A DNA stretch of 64,000 bases from Tricholoma matsutake (Eukaryota > Basidiomycota > Agaricomycetes > Agaricales > Tricholomataceae): the NCBI GenBank assembly GCA_026075535.2, contig AP026547.1, positions 2,604,001 to 2,668,000 of the forward strand, written 5' to 3'. The position numbers and the translations under genes were made by a program. Positions 56,661 through 64,000 of this stretch are shown here, piece after piece; the first letter of the stretch is position 1; every line of letters begins with the position of its first letter. Under the pieces are notes generated by a model, which did not search any database, was not told the DNA's origin, and worked only from the letters and a program-made list of their open reading frames with translations.

Positions 56661-56735
56661 GCAGTCTTAATTATGCAATATGCAAAGGAGAATATCAAAG
56701 GTATAAGGTCACAAAAATTAGTAGTAGACACCTAG

Positions 56736-57318
56736 TAGCTTTCAAGGACAATACAGTTATTAGCATTTTGAAACAACATTTCAAATATATCCACAATATG
56801 CAAACCAGCCATATGAGTCCTTTGGAGAAATGATGTACAGAGCTTTGAGAAGTGCAATATGAATTTTGTTATCCAACATATCTGCCTGTTAGGAAACAGC
56901 CCCATTACCTAATAAAATTTCATTTTTATTTTATTATGTTGAATTACATTACATGATGCTACATGTGTGGGGCATGAGAATTTTATTTTGCACATGTCAA
57001 TATGTATGTGCATGTATGCACACATTGGTAGCAACAACATACAATATATGTAACATAGTATATAAACCTTGAATACACACCTAGGGGACTCCAGTTGTGT
57101 TCTCTTAGGTATTCCACCTATACTTGTGGTGTGAAACACCTTTCTCAACCAACCACTCTGTTAATAACATGTCACATCAAAACCATCAATTCCCCCATCA
57201 TGCGCATGGATCCCACCCTCTTCTTGTAGAGAGAACCTGCATGGTCTTAGCTAGCAGATAGTGGGTGTTGCCCTAACAGAAGAACACAACTTCCCATATC
57301 AGTGTGCCTTCTCTTACT
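56736..57318. other. 3' flank of the Myb/SANT-like gene; possible solo LTR
   Basis: A stretch from TGTTAGGAAACAG (56887) to CTGTTAATAACA (57169) has TGTTA/TAACA ends, an AATAAA (56919-56924) and a TATATAA-like box (about 57059-57066). It could be a solo LTR of about 283 bp. The flanking 5-mers (CTGCC, TGTCA) do not match, so this stays open. Nothing else is recognised. Confidence 0.3.
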
Positions 57319-57673
57319 TGCACATATAGGGTAAAGCACGGGTGCGGGTCAACCTGCAGTATATAGGTGGCAGGTTTGACAGGTACAGGTATGGTTGCCG
57401 AAATGCCATACCTGTGGTACACCATACCTGTTTTGGCGGTATCACGGGTATCAATGGTGTCATAGGGTATGGATGTCGCTGAAGTTGATCACTGAGCAAT
57501 AATGCCACACAACACAAAGAGTTCTTTCCTCTGCTCAACTTCGACTGGTTGTTGCCTCTTCCGCTGTCTTAATTGACATTGTAGTATGTGGTTGGTAAGT
57601 AACAAGTTCAGTTTTTTACATCTGCTGTTGAATTCCTCAACAGGATAAATTATGTATAATGAATCTCCAACCC

Positions 57674-57680
57674 TATATAA
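57674..57680 (+). promoter_or_regulatory. TATA box of hAT transposase gene
   Basis: TATATAA lies 56 bp before the ATG at 57736 (context CACCATG). The spacing suits a TATA-driven start about 30 bp downstream. Confidence 0.55.
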
Positions 57681-57735
57681 GCCATCCTTGCTTCGACATT
57701 CCATTATTCTTTCCCCCCGTTGTTGGTTAGTCACC

Positions 57736-58580
57736 ATGTGCTGGGATCATGCTACATCGCCTTCCTCACGTTCCTCATCCATGCTTTCATTCCCTTCATC
57801 TCCCTCCCCACTTGCTTCTATTGCATTGAGTACTGCATGCACCAGCAAAAAGGCCTTGCAGTCTGTCAAAAATGTTGTTGAGAATGCTATTCATCCATTC
57901 AAGAAAGCTCATACCAAGTCTATGTCTTCAAACACATCCATGACTGGTTCCAATAATGGTATGTTGTTTGTTTCTTTGTGTTATGATGTCTATCAGCTCA
58001 CTCACCTATGTGTTCAGATGTAGCTCCTGTTTTGACTATTGGTGGGAGTATAGGTGACAACAAGGAACCAGAAGCAGAGGACAAGGAAAGTGATGGTGCT
58101 GAGCTCAGTATGTAAACTTTTGACCAACATTATGCTCCTTCTTGTACTGACTCTCTTTTGCAGAAAGACTCAGTAAAGGTTGGCACTCAGCGGCATATGG
58201 CTTCTTCAAACCTGATGTCAAGGTTGGATACGATGGCAAATGCAAATACCATTTATTTAGCTGTGCTGCGAAGAAATGTAAAGGCATCAAGGGTATACAT
58301 GGCATTCGGCGCTTCCAGGATTCGAAGGACTGTGCTGCGATGTCTAATCTCAAAAGTCACATGATCAAGTGCTTTGGGCAGGAGGCTGTTGATGCTGACT
58401 TCACAGCACACACCCAAAAGCTTGAGATACATCAATCTTTGTGGCATTTGCATGACAATGCCAACAAGCCATCAAGATCTCTCACCATGCACATACAAAG
58501 GCTGAATCTTGGTGAGCATTGCCTTAATTGTCCAGAACCCCTTCTGATTTATTGGCAGCACTCATATTTCCCGATGGTGC
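57736..58580 (+). pseudogene. hAT transposase, N-terminal part with BED-type finger
   Basis: The exons start MCWDHATSPSSRSSS at 57736. An intron begins after TGSNN (GTATGTTG), a short acidic exon (about 58022-58108) follows, then the exon from about 58163. It holds LSKGWHSAAYGFFKPDVK, CKYHLFSCAAKKCKGI, RRFQDSKDCAAMSNLKSHMIKCFG: a BED-like Cys/His finger that binds transposon ends in hAT enzymes. A further intron after RLNL (GTGAGC) leads to an exon reading THISRW, cut at 58580 by an LTR. The frame continues directly at 63638 on the minus strand. The N-terminal half shows no stop. Confidence 0.85.
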
Positions 58581-59733
58581 TGATAGGTCGTCTTCTTGGC
58601 TCAAGGACCGATTCACCACTTTAGCATCATTCTAATCACATCGGCTAACTCCTACGATGTCCCAGACACAGCACGACACACTCTATCGATCGCGATATCA
58701 TATCGACCACATTGAAACATCACCAGCGACATCGATAGTATCAAAAGACCACATCGCACAACCTTAGGACTACCCCAAAAGTCCCTAAGATTCCCCTACA
58801 TGACCACTGAACATCCCTGACCAACTTCGAACAAGCCACAACCACGATCGACCATCGTCGACCATCATCGAGCATCATCAATCGATATCGAGAAACTACG
58901 AGCAACATCGGGCGCCGCCTTCGTTATCTAAATGGTGGAAGACCATGCACTAGGATGTATTCCAACTCATGCTCAAACCTGCTGATCATAGGTCAGCTTC
59001 ATTCCAAGTCCCTATCGTGCACAGAACCTGCTGGATGCATTATTGCGAGACTTAGCACAGTTTATACACAAAGGACAGTCTCTTTTAGTTCTTTCCCTTT
59101 ATTACTCTTTCATCATATGATATATATATCTTTCTTGTTCGGATTCCAGTCTCCTTTATGGCCTTGTGCCTTAACTCATATCTTTTGCCTCATGTTCTAC
59201 ACATGTTTCTCATTCCATTTTAGGAAGTTTCTTTAAAACATATAAAACTCTGTAGTATCTACTTGGAAACAATAAGAAATTGTCTTCACATATCATCTCG
59301 TATACAGTTCTAAGCATCCGATCAACTTCCTAAAAACAATCTAAGTCTCTACGGGTTTTCTCGATCAATGAGAAACCTCTGCAATCGTCGCGTCCTCGAT
59401 CCTCCCTTGATCCTCTCGTCATTAGCTCTAGTAACCCTTCCAACACTTCATAGACATTTACCGCACCCTTTGTATACTATCGACCATCGACGATAAACTC
59501 ATTCGCCGTCGATCTCATCGATTGCCCTTGATATCGATCAATACTCGATCGGACCACGCCAAACGCTTTTGTCTCTCATAACACTACCTTCACGACTAGT
59601 GTTAACTAGTAATCTTCTCATAGGTTTGACCACAAACATTCGGAACGTCTTGCAACCTTCCTCTGACTCATCGCAAACATCATCGATTGCCTCATCGGCA
59701 GTTCTGGTGGTTTTCCCGGGTTGAGCATCATCA
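58581..59733 (-). repeat. Retrotransposon LTR (1153 bp), minus orientation
   Basis: Minus-sense ends are TGATGATGCTCAACC (59733 downward) and GACGACCTATCA (58581), with TGAT/ATCA matching. GTGC stands left of it (58577-58580). Its 5' third is repeated in the opposite direction at 63639-64000. The sequence is strikingly rich in TCGA/ATCGA, unlike the other repeats here. Confidence 0.75.
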
Positions 59734-60620
59734 CCAGTTCTTGCAATGACTCCGCAAGTCAGCATCCAAAAGGCTGTCCAACTGTAGATGGAGATTGGCA
59801 TCCAAGAAATAGTACTCAGTATTTTGTAGCATGATATTCAAGTGTCAGATATCATTAACCCATGTAGGGAAGGAATCGGAAGTTTTCAATTGAGCGTTTC
59901 GAATTCTTGCATGCAGTTTGTCGTCCAACCCATCGGGTAAGAATTCTTTTTGCATTTCTTTCATGAAGTTTGCAAAAGTCATCTCTGCAAGTCTATTGCC
60001 ATGTGTTGCAACCCAGTCCCTCGCACACATATCCTTTAGTCCAGGTAAAATTGCAGCAACTTGTTCCTCCAATGTTATCTTTTTATTAGCCCTGAAAAAA
60101 TCTGTGCATGCCATCTCCCATTGGTGCATTACCATAGGAGACAGCACTCCAGGTGTCAAAAGCGGGATCCTCTTTGGTTTCATGTGAATACATTCCGATG
60201 CAGTGCTAGGAGACATTTTATCTGCAGGTATCAAAAAACAGCTGTGTATATCTGAGGAAGAAGAATCAGAGTCACTTTCAGAACTTTCGGAGCTTTTGTT
60301 GTGGCTATCAGAGTTGTCAGAAGGTTCAGGCATAGGCACATGAGGGTTTTCTCGCAGGGTCAAAGAACTGCTGGCTGTATGCACGTTTGCAGCAGCAGAT
60401 GATTCACCACCTATATGCGCATTTGGTGGCACTTCAGGCATCTCAGCTCACAATTCTGGATCATTGCCACTGGGTGGTGACTCAGAATGTCTATTGGATG
60501 GTGTCAGCAGCGGCAAAGATGGTGACAATGGGCCCTGCTGGGCGTTCGGAGCAGCTAGCGCTTGTTTGCATGTGATCGGCAGCTTGGACAGTGCAGTCTA
60601 AAGACCTGTTTGACAATGGC
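59734..60620 (-). pseudogene. Retrotransposon gag, truncated
   Basis: The minus strand reads Pro/Ser-rich sequence from about 60620, a TGA (about 60447), then MPEVPPNAHIGGESS at 60441, an acidic Ser stretch, and the gag core LLTPGVLSPMVMHQWEMACTDFF, VAAILPGLKDMCARDWVATHG, FMKEMQKEFLPDGLDDKLHARI, WVNDI. After one stop it runs on to LNIMLQNTEYYFLDANLHLQLDSLLD and then meets the LTR at 59733. This resembles basidiomycete Ty3/gypsy-type gag. No pol follows, so it is an internal deletion or a recombination product. Confidence 0.7.
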
Positions 60621-61106
60621 TAGTTCTGCTTCAGCAATCAATGATATCAGCAAACCTTGTCTTTGCAAAGTTTAAAAAAAAGTGTAAGTACACGTGTAGG
60701 AGAACACATACTTCACTGAGACCAGAATCTAAACAGGCAAAGCAGATGGTTTTATGAAAGAGAAATAGAGCTCTATCGTAAGACAATGATGATGGTAAGA
60801 GTAAGAGTTTGTCTGTCCATACGGCTGAGGATATAGTCCAAGGCTGATAGTAATTAAGTGTAAATAAGAGTAACATTGTTACACCATGCATTTTTTATAC
60901 CCCTGCCATGCCTCAAACCAGATCCAAATGGTTGTCTGGTTGCAGCTGTCCTAATGATGAGTGCTGCCTCTCAATCACTGGCAGTCACAATGTAAGGCGA
61001 GGCCTGGCATCAGCTTATGAAAGAAAGGTAGATTATGTATGTGCAAGTACTTTCAGCTCATGCCAAAAGGATGAGTAATTGGATGTGGCATGGTGAAACA
61101 ATGATG
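60621..61106. other. Gag upstream region
   Basis: In minus sense a TATA-like GGGGTATAAAAAATGC (about 60889-60904) precedes the gag leader, and short ORFs are chance. The segment also contains the original right flank of the hAT insertion (below 61107). Confidence 0.4.
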
Positions 61107-61114
61107 TATGTGCA

Positions 61115-63638
61115 TAGGGTGTAGCATGGGTCACACTGAGGGTCTCATCACCAACACCATACCTGTAACCTGTCACACCATACCCTTACATACACCACAC
61201 CCAGAGGTACAGGTCAAACCCACAGGTAATATATACAGACTGCGGTGTCGACACACCGCAGTATACTGTTGACACCACAGCATAAGACCATGGTGTTGAC
61301 AGATGACAAGAGCACAAAAATCTACCTGCAAAGGTACAAGACAAAACACATCGGCATAAAATTATAACATTTCGACACTTGAGTCCTCATCCAACACTCG
61401 CTTCTTCCCCTTCCCCTTATCATCCACAGCCTCAATGAGATCCGGCATATGAACAAGGTCCTTCCGACTCCAATTCCTGAAACATAAGATGGACTGGATG
61501 GAGGACACAGAGAGGCGGTTTTTGGTGTACAAAAGGAGCTGTCGACCCTGAGAGAACACGTGTTCTATGGCTGTGGAGGTAGCTAAACATAGCAGTCAAC
61601 AACACATTACAACAAGGCTTTAAGTTGAATCACACATACCAGGTGCACTGAGGAAGTCGAAGGCCATTGCAGACAGCCATGGATAAGTGTGGCCATGTTC
61701 CCACCACCACGCAATTGGGTCGCGTACTCTCTCGATGGGCGATGACAGGTATTCATTGAGCTCATCTACCTCCTTGATACCATCCATGGGGATGTCAGCA
61801 AAGTCTTCAAACTCAACATTTTTCTCAAGCTAGACAAGATGTAAGTGACAGGGACAACAATGAAATTTGATTTGGAAAAATGTACCACTGGGGGAGTGGA
61901 ATCCAATGGTGAGACTCTCAAGTACTTGCTGAACTCGTCCCTGACAATCTCCTCAGCTGTTTTGATCCAGTCCTTCTCCCATCCGTGCTGCTGAAAGTAC
62001 TTGAGCTTGAGTTGAGGATGGAGCACTGTACAAATGATTGCTTCATTAGTTAAGAGCAAACACATGTGATGAAGATGGAAGAATTCATACCCATGGCGAT
62101 ACGATACACATTCAAAAGATCTGTCTTGGAGTAATACTTGTCCATTAACTGGCGTGCAAAAGTAAGAGTGTGTTTGATGGCAGGTGCAAGTGGGGTCATA
62201 GCCGAGCTGCTCAGCATAGCATTGATCCGGTCCATCGTTGGCACCACATTGGCGATGGTGACAGCATCATCTTGAGAGAAAAATAGTGTGGCGTCCTTGT
62301 ACATCTAGCAACAATGTTTGAGTTTTCCAAGTGTGATGACAGGGAAACATGCTTACCTTCAAAACTTGCAAGAGATCCTTGACAACCTCCCAGTCTCCAT
62401 CATCGAGTTCATACTGACAAAGCTTGAGTGTCTTGTTTCCTGTCACGTTGTCAATGATGATACGATAGTCAAAGGTGACCATAAGCATGTCATAGGTGGA
62501 GTTCCAGCGAGTCTTGACATCACAAGGGATAAGGCGGACATGCCAACCATGAGTGATGCAAGCTGCACACCATGCTGGAAGGGTAATTGTAGTAGAATGG
62601 ACAATTGTGAATGAGAGCTTGCAAATCTTCATAATCGAGCCAGTTAGCAACAGTGTGATCCAAGTAATGAGAACAAAGCACACCTTATCGAGGGTGGTGC
62701 AAACAGCAGCTGTATTATCGAGGAGCTGTCCACGCTCCTCCTCTGTCAAGCTGTCAAATGCCTCGTCAACCTCATCTTCATCATCTCCAGCCTTGGAGTC
62801 TTCTTCTTCTCCCCTCCCTTCATCATCGTCATTATCCTCTTCTTCATTGTTGTCAACCACCTCTTCAATGGTTGGTAAATCATCCTCATTGTTGTTGGGA
62901 TTATCATTATTAGGTTCAGGGCACATCTGAGCTGGCAGGGCAGTAGAAGCAGCAGAAGCAAACGGTTGGAGTAGAGCCTTCGCAGATAATTGCATTGTGT
63001 GGTTGAAGCACCGAACATGGTTGATGGATTCAAACACATTTGGTAATCGATGTAAATGTGACATCTGCTTGTTGTTTGATGTTGCGTTGTCACCAACAAA
63101 TGTCAATATCTAAATTAGATGTCAGCAATGGAAGAGGTTCCATAGCCACCGCACTTACCTTCTGTGTCAAGCCATGCTCAACTACCATCTTGTGGAATGC
63201 CCTTGCAAGTGCATCCCCTGTGTGAGACTGTGAGGCAACAATCAGAGAGGCATCAATCGAAGTTGAAGAATATCATGGACCTCAGGAACCTCCATAATGT
63301 CAAGGAGGCAAGGTTAAGATGTGCCCTTCATGGTGAAGATGCACAGTCCACGCAACAAAAGCATGGTGGTTAGGGGAGGTCCAGGCGTTGGTAGCAAAAT
63401 GTACATGGCTGGGGTGTTCCTTTAAGAATGATGTCAGTGGCTCAAAAAACGATGCATCGATAATTAGCTCACCTTTAAAATCCTATCGATACGCTCTCAA
63501 GACTTCTCAAATACAGCCTGTATGTCTCACAACACTGTACTTGGGCTCGGGATATAAGTAGTAGGTTGACCCGCCTTCATGAGGACCTCGAAGTGCCAGT
63601 CTTTGACTATGTGCAGGGGGCAATTGTTTTCGGCGCAC
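61115..63638 (-). mobile_element. hAT transposon, right half (inverted)
   Basis: The terminal end TAGGGTGTAGCATGGGT (61115 up) is preceded by TATGTGCA (61107-61114), the exact complement of the left duplication TGCACATA. The other border is GCAC (63635-63638), the complement of the GTGC at 58577-58580. The half therefore belongs to the 57327-58580 element but lies in the opposite direction. Together the halves make a transposon of about 3.8 kb. Confidence 0.85.
61362..63638 (-). pseudogene. hAT transposase, catalytic part and hATC domain
   Basis: From 63638 down the minus strand reads CAENNCPLHIVKDWHFEVLMKAGQP, IPSPSTVL, ERIDRIL, HFATNAWTSPNHHAFVAWTVHL, then after an intron ILTFVGDNATSNN (second catalytic Asp region), an acidic insert, CDVKTRWNSTYDML (hAT C/DxxxRW motif), VPTMDRINAML and YYSKTDLLNVYRIAMG. 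The hATC dimerisation domain is DPIAWWWEHGHTYPWLSAMAFDFLSAPATSTAIEHVFSQGRQLL, with the end at 61362 (DSSVEML). Only a few stops are present, mostly TGA for CGA. This was a recently complete enzyme, now split. Confidence 0.88.
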
Positions 63639-64000
63639 TGATGATGCTCAACCCGGGAAAACCACCAGAACTGCCGATGAGGCAATCAATGATGTTTGCG
63701 ACGAGTCAGAGGAAGGTTGTGAGATGTTCCGAATGTTCGTGGTCAAACCTATGAGAAGATTACTAGTTAACACTAGTCTTGAAGGTAGTGTTATGAGAGA
63801 CAAAAGCGTTTGGCGCGGTCCGATCGAGTATTGATCAATATCAAGGGCAATCAACGAGATTGACGGCGAATGAGTTTATCGTCGATGGTTGATATGTGAG
63901 TTCTGGGGACCTTTTGATAGGTCAATAGTATACAAAGGGTGCGGTAAATGTCTATGAAGTGTTGGAAGGGTTACTAGAGCTAATGACGAGAGGATCAAGA
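63639..64000 (+). repeat. Retrotransposon LTR, plus orientation, runs past window end
   Basis: It starts TGATGATGCTCAACC and matches 59733-59400 in reverse. Differences are mainly CG/TG/CA exchanges, plus an extra stretch of about 35 bp near 63880-63920. The end lies outside the window. Confidence 0.8.

Larger units (their letters stand above)
31914..56735 (+). pseudogene. Myb/SANT-like DNA-binding protein gene, split by two LTR-flanked insertions
   Basis: The N-terminal part (31914-32498) reads MPPRAVWNMDCDSILLDVLIKQQEGG, as in Agaricomycete Myb/SANT-like ORFs. It is followed by YDAMDNLRKQF and an acidic linker. The gene resumes at 48625 after element B and at 56661 after the chromovirus. 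The C-terminal domain (WFSSLDQHEH, then LKDLQEWLKIEVGIAV joined across the second insertion to LIMQYAKENIKGIRSQKLVVDT, stop at 56733-56735) is continuous only if both insertions and one target-duplication copy each are removed. There is also a frameshift and several stops, and part of the SANT domain looks deleted. Such ORFs occur in high copy in these fungi, so it may itself be repeat-borne. Confidence 0.7.
57327..58580 (+). mobile_element. hAT transposon, left half (in place)
   Basis: The left end reads TAGGGTAAAGCACGGGT, preceded by TGCACATA (57319-57326). The transposase promoter and 5' exons follow. The half ends at GTGC (58577-58580), where an LTR begins. The missing right half is found inverted at 61115-63638. 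Confidence 0.85.

Noticed and set aside
56887..57169. Solo LTR with TGTTA/TAACA ends
   Set aside because: The flanking 5-mers differ and no second copy is in the window. It is kept only as a remark in the flank feature.
57736..58580. A separate BED-finger gene
   Set aside because: Its frame continues exactly into the inverted hAT half at 63638, so it is the N-terminal part of that transposase.
1..64000. tRNA, rRNA or other RNA genes
   Set aside because: No cloverleaf or rRNA-like sequence was recognised by eye. The tRNA-like match at 9140-9167 is a primer-binding site.

Overview
The window is nuclear DNA of a filamentous basidiomycete, most likely an Agaricomycete. The genes have many short introns (about 50-70 bp). 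The mobile elements are of kinds typical of that class: Plavaka-type and hAT transposases, a chromovirus-type Ty3/gypsy, Ty1/copia, and fungal 2OG-Fe(II) oxygenase and DUF6532-like ORFs. I cannot name the species.

Layout. (1) 1-9410 is a decayed Ty1/copia element cut by the window edge. Its 3' LTR was hit by a second, short-LTR element (element A, 4695-9312), which itself holds two hAT-type non-autonomous insertions. The copia body carries two more insertions. (2) About 9.5-31.9 kb is a CpG-rich island of ordinary genes: a CaMKK-type protein kinase (12302-14972, minus), a 50-residue Cys-rich protein (15205-15716, minus), an Aro8-type aminotransferase (15986-17967, minus), a galactokinase (20672-22874, plus), the AP-2 sigma adaptin (23794-24490, minus), a NACHT NTPase relic (about 25.2-26.0 kb), a coiled-coil membrane protein (26764-29817, plus) and a UPF0014/FetB-type permease (30242-31525, minus). 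(3) 31914-56735 is one Myb/SANT-like gene torn apart by two LTR-flanked insertions. One is a 15.7-kb element with 193-bp LTRs (element B, 32939-48624, TSD GTTCA). The other is a 7.2-kb chromovirus (49448-56660, TSD GCAGT). Element B has no visible reverse transcriptase. It holds a dual-specificity phosphatase fragment, a DUF6532-like gene, a TET/JBP-like oxygenase gene and a Plavaka transposase. (4) About 57.3-64 kb is an hAT transposon whose two halves now face opposite ways, because the segment between two inverted 1.15-kb LTRs was flipped. A truncated retrotransposon gag lies inside the flipped segment.

The island genes do not form one pathway. They cover nutrient signalling (kinase), galactose entry (galactokinase), amino-acid transamination, endocytosis (AP-2) and metal transport (UPF0014 family). 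For the kinase, Cys-rich gene, aminotransferase, galactokinase, AP-2 sigma and coiled-coil gene I could place exon borders that keep the frame throughout. The flanks are CpG-poor and full of CGA-to-TGA type stops, as expected for methylated, deaminating repeats. The nested insertions can be ordered by their target-site duplications. The most unusual content is (a) elements A and B, which share hairpin-ended short LTRs and a related Pro/Thr-rich ORF and, in B, host-like cargo; and (b) the LTR-mediated inversion that split the hAT element at a 4-bp duplication. No RNA genes, CRISPR arrays or origins were recognised.
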